Source of the DNA: Rhynchopus sp. YZ270_cl-10
Taxonomy: Eukaryota; Euglenozoa; Diplonemea; Diplonemida; Diplonemidae
Direction of reading: 5' to 3'
NCBI GenBank assembly: GCA_964035575.1
Contig: OZ037883.1
Coordinates: 62,001-126,000 of the forward strand
Length of the DNA stretch: 64,000 nucleotides
Made by a program: the position numbers and the translations under genes. A model generated the notes under the pieces. That model was not told where the DNA came from. It ran no database searches and was given only the letters and a program-made list of their open reading frames with translations. Below, piece by piece: positions 23,404 through 35,071 of the stretch; position 1 is the first letter of the stretch; each line of letters starts with the position of its first letter.

Positions 23404-25572
23404 TTACAACCCAGGTGGCCTGGTGATATACGCTGCAGCTGCGTTGGCATAGTGAGGTGGGGGCGGCCCTGGCGGTGGCGGTGGGATGCTTGGCATCGAC
23501 ATGTAGGAATAGGACGATGACGAACGGAGGGGGCCTCCGGGGGACCCTGGCCCACCTCCTCCTCCTCCCCCTCCTCCTCCTGCACCTGCAACTGAAGGAG
23601 GTGGCGGCGGGAATGGGTTCTGATGGTAGTGTGGTCTCTGTCTTTTTTGTGAAGTGTACCCACCTACAACCGACACTGCACCAGGCCCCGCGGACGCTGT
23701 GGAATACGGCGTCTGTGGTGCCGACAGCCACGTCCGAATGTCCGCCACCTGCTGCAACACCTCTTCCCGCCGTGGTGCCTTCTCCTTCTCCTCCTCCACC
23801 CCTTCAGAGTTGATGTACTCCGTCAACGTCTTCAACGTCTGCTTCACCTTTTCTGAAGGCGACAACGGTGCATCGGGAAGCTCTCCTCCTCCCTCTCCCC
23901 CTTCCACACCTTCTCCGTCTATTTGAAATAAAGGATTCAGGAGGCTTCTGTCTACCTGCATGCCGAGAGCGGGTTTTCCAGTGAGTTTTGCAACGATGGT
24001 GCCAACTGAGTCGTCCGCAAGGAGTTCAACCTGTGGGGTGTCGGGGGACTGGAGGAGTTTTGGGTCGATTTTGGTGATGGTTTGGTAGCGGGGTTTTGGT
24101 GTGGTGGGTGCGGGCTTTGCTGCTGCCGGTGGAGGAGGTGGTGGTGGAGGGAGTGCCGCCTTCGATGCATTGAGGATCGTTGGAAGCAATGTGTCCAGTT
24201 GCGCCGCCGCCTCTGCCTCTGCAGCACTCAGCTCCTTCTGCAGGGAGAGCACCTCTGCCTGCAGCGCCTTCTCCCGCGCTGCAGACGCAGCAACCTTTGC
24301 AACGTGTCTCGCGTTGTCTGCTTTTAGCTCTTCCACTTCCTCCTTTGCTCTGGTCAACTCATTGAAGTCATGCGCCTTCTGTTTCAACGTCTCCTCTGCA
24401 CGCACTCTGGAGGACTGCTCCACTTCCAGCTGTCGTTTCAGGGTATTCCGCTCAGAGGTCATCTCCGCTAGCGCAGCGCTCACAGAGCGGGTTTCTTCTC
24501 TGCACACATTGAGGGTCTGCTTCAGTTCGTCACATTCATGCTTGAGAAGGTCAGCCGCCCTGCTAGGAAGTGAGGAATGTTGATGCGGGTGGGACGGCTT
24601 TCTGCTGACAGGAGAGCGTTGTGGTGAGAGTGGTGCATGGTGCGTCGCGCTGACACTGTGCTCCAAAGCTAGAGACTGCGACGCATCGTGGGGTAGCCCA
24701 CCTGAGACAGAAGACCCCCCAGCCTCCTCCGCCACTTTCCCCCCATCCATCTGCGGCTGTGTCCCTGCCTGCTCCATGTCGGAGAGCACTTCCTCTGGTC
24801 CGTTCAAACTCATTTCGCCAAGAACAGAAGACAGGCGTTCCCCTGCAGTCATCCCACGCTCCACTCTGGCTACTCTGTTATGCGCCTGCATGGTGGCTGT
24901 TGTGTGCGGTGCGTTCGGGTCGAGCACGTCGTTGCCGAGCATTGGACGGTAGAAGTCTAGGTGGGATAACTCCCTTTGCACTTCTTCCCCCATGGCGCGT
25001 TCTAACATGCGGCGTTGTTGAGGGTCTGATGCGTAGGCGGTAGGGTGGGATTGGGTCTGGCTGTGGTAGTTGTCAGGCCGTACTTCTTCGAAGTACATTC
25101 CGTTAGGATGGTCCGCAGGGAGGTCGCTCAGCTTAAGGTGCAGAGGCTTCCCGGAATCAAGAATTTCTTTGACATCTGGATGTGTCAGCACATCGCATAG
25201 ACCATACATATACCCATTCGCTGCCGCATCTTCTGCGTACTTTGAAACATCAATCTCCAGCATGACATTCGCAGACGCCATCGGTGTCCCAATCTTTTCC
25301 CGCAACGCGGTGCAGCAATGCGCAACCACCGAGGCCGCTGTGTTCCCCTCCACCATGGTTACCTTCATTTGTCCGGCGTGCTCACCTAGGTCAAATGCAA
25401 CGCGCGCTACCACCTCGCTCGGTAATGGTGTAGCAGCAGGGCCTCTTGCAGGGAAGGTTCCAGACAACACAGAAGAGGAGCTTGTGTTGTGCACACCATG
25501 GGTCATATGCCCGCCACTCTGTCGTGCATTAGGAAGAACACCCCCTTCCTGGAGGCGGCGGCTGACCGGCAT
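23404..25572 (-). CDS. Coiled-coil, proline-rich scaffold-like protein
   Basis: A single open frame of 722 residues on the minus strand, starting MPVSRRLQEGG and ending RPPGL. Residues about 54-150 look like a compact alpha/beta domain (KVTMVEGNTAASVVAHCC; HLKLSDLP), possibly ubiquitin-like, as guessed from strand/helix pattern only. Residues about 339-463 form a clear coiled coil (CDELKQTLNVCREETRSV onward). This is followed by a run of eight prolines, and by further Pro- and Gly-rich tracts near the C terminus, including about ten consecutive glycines. Proline tracts typically bind SH3, WW or profilin-like partners. A 48-nt segment near 23607-23654 begins GTAGGT and ends CAG and could be a short in-frame intron. 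The family is not identified. Confidence 0.75.
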   Translation of the reverse strand: MPVSRRLQEGGVLPNARQSGGHMTHGVHNTSSSSVLSGTFPARGPAATPLPSEVVARVAFDLGEHAGQMKVTMVEGNTAASVVAHCCTALREKIGTPMASANVMLEIDVSKYAEDAAANGYMYGLCDVLTHPDVKEILDSGKPLHLKLSDLPADHPNGMYFEEVRPDNYHSQTQSHPTAYASDPQQRRMLERAMGEEVQRELSHLDFYRPMLGNDVLDPNAPHTTATMQAHNRVARVERGMTAGERLSSVLGEMSLNGPEEVLSDMEQAGTQPQMDGGKVAEEAGGSSVSGGLPHDASQSLALEHSVSATHHAPLSPQRSPVSRKPSHPHQHSSLPSRAADLLKHECDELKQTLNVCREETRSVSAALAEMTSERNTLKRQLEVEQSSRVRAEETLKQKAHDFNELTRAKEEVEELKADNARHVAKVAASAAREKALQAEVLSLQKELSAAEAEAAAQLDTLLPTILNASKAALPPPPPPPPAAAKPAPTTPKPRYQTITKIDPKLLQSPDTPQVELLADDSVGTIVAKLTGKPALGMQVDRSLLNPLFQIDGEGVEGGEGGGELPDAPLSPSEKVKQTLKTLTEYINSEGVEEEKEKAPRREEVLQQVADIRTWLSAPQTPYSTASAGPGAVSVVGGYTSQKRQRPHYHQNPFPPPPPSVAGAGGGGGGGGGGPGSPGGPLRSSSSYSYMSMPSIPPPPPGPPPPHYANAAAAYITRPPGL

Positions 25573-26037
25573 ATGTTGGTTGGCTTATTTGCTTCCTTTG
25601 AATTTTTTACGACTTCTCTGTTAGGGGGGGATGGAGGGTGGGGTGTGGCGGGGTGACGTTAGAGAAGGAAGGTAAGTGTTATTTGAGGGGGAAAAAATTG
25701 AATTTTATTTTTGGAACAGCTTTTTGAGAGATGGGTGGGGGGAGATTTGATTATTTTTTTTTTTTTTTGAAAAATCCTGAAAAAAAATAAAAAAGAAAAA
25801 TGAAGTTTATAGATGAACCTCATGCTTTGAGTCATCTTTGATCACAATCGCTAAAAAAAGAGTCGCTGGCTTGTGGTCAGGGAGTGGGTGGGAGGGTGGG
25901 CTGTGTGGGTAGTGTACCCGGCATAGTACCTCGCCTTTCCCTGAGGCAGACAGCAGTTTGTCTTTTTTTTGAAAAAAATGGGGATTTGAAACAATAACTT
26001 ACAACGCAAAGAAAAAAAAACCCCTTTTTCGTTGTAA

Positions 26038-27225
26038 GGGTAGCACAATTAAAAACCTTGTTTAGTGTCCCACCGCTCCCCAAAAATCTGTTCGCACGCA
26101 CGCAAAAAAAAAATAACTAGTCAAAAAAAAATAATTTTTCCCTCACCTATTTTGCCCTCTTTTCAGGCTATTTCCTATCTCTGGGGCGTTTTGTTGCATT
26201 TCTGAGCCAATCCCGGCTTGTGGTGGGGTGAATACGGAAAAATGGACAAAATTTTAGTGACTTAAATTTTCGCAAAATATGAACCCATACTCGTAAACAA
26301 GGGTCATTTTCAGGAAAATTCGGAAAATTCCGACATTTGGAAGCAATTTTTTCCCCTGAAAAAACAGTGGGTTTTCAGCCCGAAAACATACCGCGATTGG
26401 GATTTCCGGAATCCGTCCGCACTGTGGTGGGGTCACTTTGCCGAAATGGCCAAATTCTTGGTTTTGGTCAAAATCCATGTAGGGTAAAGAGGGCCAAGGT
26501 AAATCCCACAACCAGATTTTCTCTCCCTGATCCTGACGTCTTGAAACATGAAAATGCGCGAAAACACCGGCATTTGCATTTTCGGAATCCGTCCGTTCTG
26601 TGGTGGGGTCAATTTGCCGAAATGGACAAGTTCTTGGTTTTGGTCAAAACCCGTCAGTGTAAGGTAAAGGGGGCAAGTGTTTGCCTGTAGAAACTGGTAG
26701 GGAACAGGCAGCGCCGCAGGCGCACGGTACCCAACTTTTTTTATTCTTGTACCTTTTCTCCACTTTCTTTTGATTGCACGAGCCGATTGCTCTCCACGGT
26801 GGGGTCACATGTGTGTCCAAAAACACTCTAAGGTACTATTATTCTGAAATATGAGATTCAATGGTTTCTTAAGGAAATCTTCATAACGTGAGATCTCTGA
26901 AAATCCTCGAAAACGAACCCCGCCGGAGGCGGATTTTTTTTTATACACGTGTGCGCAAAAATGCTTATTTCTTGCTTATTTCGCACATTTGGGAGCACGG
27001 GACCCCAACATTTTTTTTTTTTTTCCTGGTCACTTTTTCCCAGACAGAAGTGCCCTACCTACCTTCCCCCTTAGGGCCCTCTGAGACTTCGTCCGTCCTG
27101 ACTTCAACCTACCAACCATAAAAATTATTTTTTTTGTAGTTGTGTCCCAATTATTTTTTTTTTTTGGATTTCCAAAAATCTGTTCGCGCGCAGGACACTA
27201 AACAATATTTTTAATTGTGCTACCC
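26038..27225. mobile_element. Harbinger-like non-autonomous element, 1.2 kb
   Basis: The ends are inverted copies starting GGGTAGCACAATTAAAAA, with similarity for about 33 bp plus a further block around CCAAAAATCTGTTCGC. TAA abuts both ends (26035-26037 and 27226-27228). GGG-type ends with a TWA target duplication fit the PIF/Harbinger superfamily (inference). The interior contains two tandem-like segments around CGGAATCCGTCCG and TGGACAAGTTCTTGG, plus long stretches shared with the hAT-like element at 5917-7340. No transposase frame is visible. Confidence 0.65.
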
Positions 27226-27734
27226 TAACAAAAAAAAAATCACTTTCTATACCGGGTAAAGATGTGTACAACAAAAATGTCGGGGGGGTGAAGCCCAAAT
27301 TGACATTAAAATGCACTGCAATAGGGGAGAGACACGGACTCTTTTTTTTGAGAGAGATGAAAATGGACATCACAAGACGGCTCTCATTGTGAGGGCAGTG
27401 AGATAAATCCTTTTCGGAGAAAGAATAGGGGAAGGCACGTCACAGAAAAGGCGTGAAAAAAAGAGTAGGGGATTTGGGGGGAAAAGAGAGATAAAATAAA
27501 ACAACTGGACCATCGGGAGGCCCAATTTTTTTTGCACAAAAAGAAGGTTTGTTAGAATCTTTGAAGGTTTTTTAGAACAAAAAAAAAAGCAAAAATGGAT
27601 CCACGCGTCATCCTTTTAAAAGAGATGATCCTTTTTTTTTAAAGTAGAGAAAATGGGTCTTAAAGACTTTGTCACATTATTATTCAGCCAGACAGAGGGA
27701 TTCGTTGTCGTTTATCACCTTGTCGTAGGGATTC

Positions 27735-27792
27735 TGCCAGATCTGGCCAGATGTGCCAGATCTGGGCTCCCAGATCTGGCCAGATCTGGCAG
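27735..27792. repeat. Cluster of AGATCTGGCC palindromes
   Basis: About 58 bp made of repeated CCAGATCTGGCCAGAT and its variants, arranged as direct and inverted copies with TGGGCTCCC in the middle. Strong self-complementarity. The function is unknown. Confidence 0.6.
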
Positions 27793-29781
27793 TATCCGTA
27801 TCCTAGTAGAGTTTGCAAGAAAAAAAAGGTGATGTTGATAGTGCAAACGCCTCGGGATGCAGGCAAAAAAATATGTGATAAAATATGACTCGTGCAAAGC
27901 CCTCTCGCAACAGCATCTTTGTGACCAAGTGGACAAACGAAATGGATGCAGTACTACATCTATTTCGAGGTTGACCATCTAAAAAAAGTAGAGTTGAAAA
28001 TACAAAGCCCCTCTCGTGCACAGCTTAGGATAGCGACTCCAGTGAAGCCAGGGAAGAACCCACCAGATTTCGCCTTAGCTCCACGTAAACGATGCATTCA
28101 CCCAAAAACCCGCCCCCCTTCCTTGGGGTATTATTTCGACACACGCCTCACGGGACATGAACACCTCTGTTCACGTTGTCGTCACAATAGGGAAAAAAGG
28201 GAAAGTTGAAAGGTGCATGCGTGCGCAGTGCGCCGCAGTCACCTTTTCTTGATTTTTTCTTCTCGCGTTTCGTTAGGGTAACGAAGGGATATCTGGGGAT
28301 GCACCCAGATTGGATAGGCCCATCAGAGGGGGGAAAATGTAAGAGAAGTTGGAAGTACAAAACCGTACATCTGGCTTTACGTACAAAAAACATCATTAAA
28401 AAATGCGCGGAAAACGCTTGGGAAAAAACATCCGCGGCCGGTCCTTCAGTCGCGAGTAAATTAATCGTTATTTTTCCCCCAAATAAAAACACAAAAAGTA
28501 CGGAAAGAAACAATACAATTCATGTATGGAGCGGGTATGAAAAAAAAACTGGCTCTCTCTATTATAACTATAGAGAAGAAATAAAGACAGAAAAACACAA
28601 AAAGAACGAACGCAGAATCAAAAAAGAAAACGTGTTAGATGAATTGTGCCTCTCGTGCACACACACATCTGAAATATCACGAAGCGGGGTTAAAGCTTTT
28701 TTTCACAGTATAGTCCATTCGTAGACCTTGACAGGGCATCTTTGCGCTAGATGGCATGTCAGCAGAAAGGGGGGAGATGGGGAGAGAAAGTTAACGTTGG
28801 CTTTTGAACGATTGACCATCACCTTTGGAGGAAGCAACTTATATACTATCAAACCAAGGGACATCGCGTGCAAAAAAAAAAAACCCAAACAAAAAGTGTG
28901 TTAAAACAGTTTTCTTTAAAATAACTCAATATTGCTTTCGATATGCTACTGTTTTCGGTTAAATTCGGTTATTTTAAGCGTTAAAGAAACGAGGGGGGGA
29001 CAATCACTAAAAAAAATTAGACCCCGAATATTAGAACGGGATAAAGGAGAGAAAAGTGGAGACATAAACGCACCTCGCAATGCACATCCCCTTTTTCTCT
29101 AGAGAAGGGTATGGAACACTTTTGAGGAATCTGCGCTTTTTTGCGCAAAAATTAGCCAGTCCAACTGACATTAATTTCACATACTTTCCAGTGAAAAGAA
29201 AGCACACAAAGGACGTTCAAAAACGACTGACTCAAAAAAAATCTGGACAAAAAAAAATCCAGGTACAGCTCCCTTTGGCTGTAAAAGATGCCAGGGGGGG
29301 AAAAAAACATGTGTTGGTGATTGTCAGAAAGAAGTGACTCTTTTTCTTCCCTCTCTTCAATATTTGGGTGATCTATGACCGTCTCCGAGAGTCTGTGAGA
29401 TATATTGCAACAAAAAAAAATACCCGCGCACAGTATGTCTTATTGCGTTCGATATGATACGCGTTCTTATTGTCACCTGAAAAAGAGTTACAAACAAACA
29501 CTGCTTGGCTTGGGGAGGGAGTGAGAACACAGTGGAAGGGGAAAGGGGAAAGGGGAAAGGGGGCATATCTGGGCAGGTTCAGGTTAGGTGGTGCCCCACA
29601 GCCAAAACAGAAGGGTACTGGGAGGAGGGTTACGTACAATGCCCTGGGAATTGTACTTTGGCAAAATGATAAAAAAAAAATTGTGTAATAAGAAGGGATG
29701 TAATAATGTGCCCCCTCCTTGCACGCATACAGGTGCGCCTTTTTCAGCAGTATCCCGTGCAGACGTCACTACACTAAACTT

Positions 29782-30425
29782 CAGGGTATTAGGGTGGTTA
29801 AAAAAACTGGTTTTGAAAACCGGTTTTTCCAAAAACTGGTTTTCAAAAAAAAAAAAAAAACAGAGAAATCTGGAGGGGAAAAAAAAACCGACACTTTTCA
29901 CCAGGCCTTTCTGTGAATGTCTTTAGGGCGGACTCAATTTCCCCCCCCCGCCTGGTAGAACCGTGGTTGCACCACGGGAGTGCCTTTGGGAAATGGCTGT
30001 TCCTATTTTTTTTTTTGCCTGCGGCGCCATTTTTCATTTTTTGCTCCGCAAAAAAGGGTTCGTTGAGTGGCTCTGTGGTGTAAAAAGCTAGATTTTTACA
30101 CCGTACCCTCAAAAATTTTCGCCTGCGGCGCCATTTTATGTTATTTCTTTGCTCCGCAAAAAAAGAAAACATACAGTCCCTCTCCCTGTTCCCTGTCTAC
30201 CCTGGGTCAACAGCGCCGAAAAATATTTTGAGCAAAAAACAAGCTGACCTCCCCAATCTTGAAATCTGGATTCCTGGATAAGACACTGACCCCCGAAAAA
30301 CCCGAAAAGGGTGACTGTGTCCGTCAACGGTGGAGGTTTTCGCAGGAAACACTAGTTTTCGCCACGAGAGAAAACCAGAAAAACCAGTTTTTTCCGGAAT
30401 TTTGGATTTTCACCCTAATACCCTG
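29782..30425. mobile_element. hAT-like non-autonomous element, 644 bp
   Basis: The ends are inverted copies of CAGGGTATTAGGGTG, flanked by a perfect 8-bp direct repeat CTAAACTT (29774-29781 and 30426-30433). Subterminal AACTGGTTTT motifs occur on both sides. The interior carries the GCCTGCGGCGCCATTTT cargo in the same order as at 17390-18009, although the terminal sequences of the two elements differ. No transposase frame is present. Confidence 0.8.
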
Positions 30426-31850
30426 CTAAACTTTCCAGAAAAAAAAATATAGTAATATTATACATAGCTCATCCTCGGGTTGTCTGCACATTACAAAGTT
30501 TTCAATAAAAAAAGGAACCCTTGAAAGAACGTGCCTCTTGTGTCCACACATCTCCTTAAAAAAAGAAGAGTTGAAACGTACTATCACCGGGCCCTGGGTA
30601 GGACGCAGGTACTCAACTAAAAAAGTCGTTGATACGATCGAAAATATTAAAGTCCAAAAACCCCCCTCAATGGAATGTATTACATCCAACGGATCTACGT
30701 ACCATTTGCTTATTCTCGAAGCGCAGTCAATCAGGGATAGGTCGTTGGGCCTGTTTGTTGACGCAATAAAAGGGGGTTTCATGAAATGCGAGAGATCCAA
30801 CTGTTGGTTGTAAGGGGGGGTGTTGGCTTTATTCCGTAGCTTTTGGCAGAGCAAAAAATAAAATAAAAATAAAAAAAGAAACAACAAAAAAAAAAAATCG
30901 GTGGGTGTCTGAATTAGTTAGATGATCTTCGACGTCTTCACCTTAAACTTTGAAAAAGACCCCTTCACATCACGCGCATTATTGTTGTGTCGACAATCAC
31001 CTCCTCTGTATTCAAAGGTGGTCGAAGCCTTTTGTACTGAATATATAGACGTAGGTCGTCCTGAACCCTAAAGAGCAAATTTTATATTATTTTTTTTGCT
31101 TTGACACATTGCATTGTGACAGCCAAGTCTTCTGAAAGTGCAACCTTTTTTTTGACAAGAATTTCTATAAATTCAACAAGGCACGGCAACGCACTGTCAA
31201 CACAAAAAACCTGCACACTACACCAGTAGGTGTCTAAGAGAACAGAACAGTTTTTCTCTAACACAGACATGCCCTGCAGTTGACACCAGAAGATGTAAAA
31301 CAAAAAGACGGAGGCGCGCCTCACGGGGAAACCTGCGTCTTTAAAAATAAGCTTTAACACATCGCCGCTTTTCGAATCACAACAAAAAATACTGGGAAGA
31401 AAATACAGAAAGGTTGGTAAAAATGTCTTAGGCTCTTGCTCAGTACATAGTCTTTTCAGAAAAACTTTCAAATAAAATTCAATAATCAAAAACAAAATCA
31501 ACAAGACACACACATCAAAAAGAAAAAGGCCAAACGAGTGTATCGAGTGAAAGCGCCTCGCAGAGAACTACTAGAAAAGGAAAAATGATATTTGTTGAAC
31601 GCAGCCAAGAAAAAAACAGTATGTCACCTTCTTCTGGCTCCCTGCCTCAAGTCCAAACAATTATTGCATACACTTTCTATTCTACTGAAAAAAAAAAAAC
31701 AATGAAAAATTGATAAAATGAACCTTAGCCTCTCTCGTCCCGGCTACTAGCCACCTTGGAAGCGTCTTTTTTGGGGTCAGGGGGGTCAAAAAAAATAAAA
31801 GAAGAGCACAAGATGACCCTAAGCCTCTCGTGCTTATCACCTTAAAAAAA

Positions 31851-32110
31851 GTGCCTGGTTGAACCGTGGTTGAACCCTGGGAACTGTGCTGACCGCATCA
31901 TGAAATCGCGCACCATCCACGCTGTACCTTGATTTTTTTTTGCCGGCGCCATTTTTTCATTTTTTGCTCCGCAAAAAAAGGGTTCGCTGACTGTGATGTA
32001 AAAAGATAGATTATTACACCGTGTCCTAATTCTTTTTCGCCTGCGGCGCCATTTTATGTTTAAACAAGCTGACCCCCAATCTCGAAATCTGTATTACTGG
32101 ATAAGACGCT
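31851..32110. repeat. Partial copy of the GCCTGCGGCGCC transposon cargo
   Basis: This stretch repeats the order seen inside 29782-30425: GCCTGGTTGAACCGTGG, GCGCCATTTTTTC, TTTGCTCCGCAAAAAAAGGG, GCCTGCGGCGCCATTTTATG, then AAGCTGACCCCCAATCT and CTGGATAAGAC. I cannot place terminal inverted repeats or a target duplication, so it is probably a truncated or diverged copy. Confidence 0.6.
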
Positions 32111-33927
32111 TACCTTGGGTGGGGAAAAAAGTAAAAAAAAGATAACGATGAACTGAACTAATAAGCTGGGTTGCAAAAGATTCTTTATAGAACAAAAGAT
32201 GCAAAATATTCTTTCTGGTTTCTTTTTTTCTTTCTTTTCAGACAAATTTATATTTCTTTATTTGAGTTTTGGGAAGGGAACATAGTTTTTTTCCTTCTCC
32301 CCATCTAAAAGAAGGGAATATGGAAAAGGAATGGAGGAAAACGGGACACAACACTCTCTCTTTATCAAAGAGAACAAAAAAAAAAAACTTAAAAGACGGG
32401 AATCTCTTTGGAAAGAAAACAAAATCGTTACAAACATCGACATTTTTTTTTTCTTTTTTTGAAAAGAAAAGACTGCCGATCCACAGATGACGCTGTTTTT
32501 TTAAAATTGGGTTCGAATACAACAGAAGGTGTTCCTCCCCTGTGTCTCTCTGTGCGTGGTTGTCCAAATTCTTGACTCGTTGTAAACCTAGATTTGATAC
32601 AAAAGAAAAAGAAAAAAGAGAAGTTGAAAGTGCAAACGCCTCACCGTACATCAGCGGACGCTGGCACTGGTTCTCCAAAAAAAAACTGATAGTTGTTTAC
32701 GGTTGATTTGCTTGCAGGGTGCAGAAAACAACCGTAAAAAAAAAAAAAAATTCAGGTAAATCATACACACTTTGAGCAAAAGGCAGGTTTTCGCATCTAG
32801 AGCGCGATGTGCAGCTCTTTGTGCTTCGCCTAATAGCTCTTCGCACTGTCTCCCTCTGTCTCTCTCTCTCCACCCGCATATTTACCCTTCTCCATGCCCA
32901 TAACTCAGAGAGAGCGCGGGTGGGGTGCGTTATTGTGTGTTTGAAAACACAGCATAAATTTGACAAAATATCCTGTGGCCAACAGAAGGTGTTAAAAAGG
33001 ACACCTTACTGGCTTTGCCCATACGTAACAGTGATGTGGATAAACGTGCAGGCCCCAGAACGACTGCCCTTTTTTAAAAAAATCTGTGCAGTCGGGTAAA
33101 TCTTTCACACAAAAAAAAAAACAGATATTTCCTCTGGAAGCCATGATGAGAATTGAAGAGAAAAAGTGTGTGATGTGTTGACCATGAGCTTTTGCGTGCT
33201 TCGTCACCTTCAACAGTAAAAACTTCGGGGGGGAAATTTTTCCCCCTCACCCTCATCTCATTGATTGGGGTTTATTCATAGTTTGTGAAGTTTTTTTTTT
33301 GAAAATGAAAAAAAAAAAAAAAAAAAAAAAATTTCTTTTGAAAGCAAAGGGAAGCGGTGCTTCGCAGATGAGTTATCCTGCGCCTGGAGCAACCAAAATG
33401 AAGATAGAATTTGAGAAAAATAAAAAAGAACAGAAAAGAAAAGAAAGTAACGTTGATAGTGCAAAACGCCTCTGGGACGCAGGCACTGCCATGAAAAGAA
33501 AAGAAAAAGAGTTGGGTGAGATGACCTCAGCCTCTCGTAGTCACCCAAAAGAAACGTTCCTCGCAGGCATCTCCATCAAAAAAAAAACAAAAAGGTTTCC
33601 ACCTTCGGGTTGCCTTTAGAGAATTCACCTGGGGTATGGGGAGGAGCTTAGGTTACCAATCTTACTGATCACGCCAGCCCTTTAGTAATAGCACAGTGGT
33701 TTGAATTTAGAAAAATTTTTTTTTGAGAAAAAGACCCAATTGGGTCCTCTCCCATAAAAGAGCAGTTGTAGCGAATGTCTACATTCGCCTAACAGATTTC
33801 CCCCCTTAGGAAAGACAAAGGTCTGGTAACAGTGTGCGACTACCTCGCCGTGCAGAGGCCTGCATGCGCACATCTCGTATGTACCAAATTCGTTTTGTCG
33901 CAAAATATGAGGCAGAAGGGATCTGGT

Positions 33928-35071
33928 TCAGCACCACCCGAGCATCGCTTCGTCCTCGCTTGTGTACTGTGTGGGGTTATTAAGGTATTGTTTTGTTCGA
34001 TGATCTGGGGGGGTTTTCATTGGGGGTGTTTTGACCATATGGGGGCTTGAATGAAAGTTGTTGTTGTTTTTGCTGCTCTTTTTTTGTTTTTGAAAACTTG
34101 GCTGTATTAGTGTAGCCACCCTAGAGTGTGCTCCCCAATATGTTTTTGTTTGGTTTTGCTTTGACCATGGGGGCGTTCGTCACATGATTAAGGAGAACAG
34201 AAAGAGAAAGTTGACAGATGAATATGCCTCACAGTGCATCTGGAACAGAACGATTGCATACCTCAAACGGCACTTCAGCGGTGGTCACATCAAACTCATT
34301 GGTGGCGCTGATGAAGGATGAGTTGTCCACCAACGCCTCTCCGTTGGGATGCGGTGGAGGCGGGAACAGCCCTTCGAGGTGCGGGTTCTTTGCAATGTGC
34401 CTGCTGTGCCTTTCGTACTCGAACCACAGTGCGTAGCGCGTTTCGTCCTCACTGCGGATGTGAAAATGCCCTTTTGGGAGGTAACTATCGAGCACACCAC
34501 GGGCAGGTGTCACCACATCCACCGCACGCTCGAGGTCGGTTGTGTCAACCGTAACGACACGCCCCCGCCCACGCCGAGAGAGAAGCCCAGTAGGACGTCG
34601 TGTCTCTTCGTCATCAAGCGAGAAGGTGTCACCACGCGGCAATGTATCAAATGAAGCGCATGTAGTGGGGCGATGCTTCGAAATGTCGCTCTGAACAGAC
34701 GCAGAGCACGTCAACCCATCCGACTCAGAGCACCCTGACGACAGCACGTTGTTCCGCTTCAGTTGTCCCAGCAAGGCAGCGTGCTCCGCGCGTAGGGCGC
34801 TGAGCTCGGTGTGTGTTGCTTTCAAGACGCTTGTGCTCTTCTTCAACCGTTCTGCGTTGCGCTGTGCACGGGAGCGCCACAGCGACACTGCCTTGCGCTT
34901 CATGAGATGCTGCGTACGGCGATGTGCAGCGGGCTGCGAGGAGCAGGATGCAGGGAGGAGTGGAGACGACGGTGTGGTGGGGGTGGGGGTGGGGTCACCC
35001 AGCGCAGTTAGAACCGCGTCTGGGGTGGTGGTGGTGGTGCCCAGGGGAGGAGCGGCCGGGGAGTCGCTCAT
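33928..35071 (-). CDS. Coiled-coil protein of unknown family (2 exons)
   Basis: Minus-strand exon 1 is 35071-34262 (270 codons, starts MSDSPAAPPLG). Exon 2 is 33966-33928, encoding YTSEDEAMLGWC and a stop. They are joined by a 295-bp GTATGC...CACACAG intron in phase 0, giving 282 residues. Without splicing, the frame would stop 8 codons after the donor. Residues about 1-50 are Thr/Pro-rich. Residues about 50-115 are basic and heptad-like (RKAVSLWRSRAQRNAERLKK). The rest includes a Arg-rich segment (LLSRRGRGRVVTVD) and a region with KGHFHIRSEDETRYALWFEY. I do not recognise the family. The intron contains two dispersed hairpin elements (family B near 34215 and family F at 34091-34140). Confidence 0.65.

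Larger units (their letters stand above)
25573..33927. other. Gene-poor repeat region
   Basis: No supportable gene. It holds a Harbinger-like element at 26.0-27.2 kb, hairpin repeats of families A-D and F, a cluster of CCAGATCTGGCC palindromes near 27735-27792, a hAT-like element at 29.8-30.4 kb, a related fragment at 31.85-32.1 kb, and an A-run around 33308-33331. Confidence 0.6.

Noticed and set aside
24101-24583. Plus-strand Ser/Ala-rich frame
   Set aside because: Antisense to the coiled-coil gene, whose heptads and codon use mark it as the true coding strand.
28206-28724. Plus-strand frame of 172 residues
   Set aside because: It reads through hairpin repeats of families B and C and A-rich DNA; no motif.
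31082-31513. Minus-strand frame of 143 residues rich in Phe, Leu and Cys
   Set aside because: AT-rich, no motif, base composition of the surrounding non-coding DNA; kept out although a decayed gene cannot be excluded.
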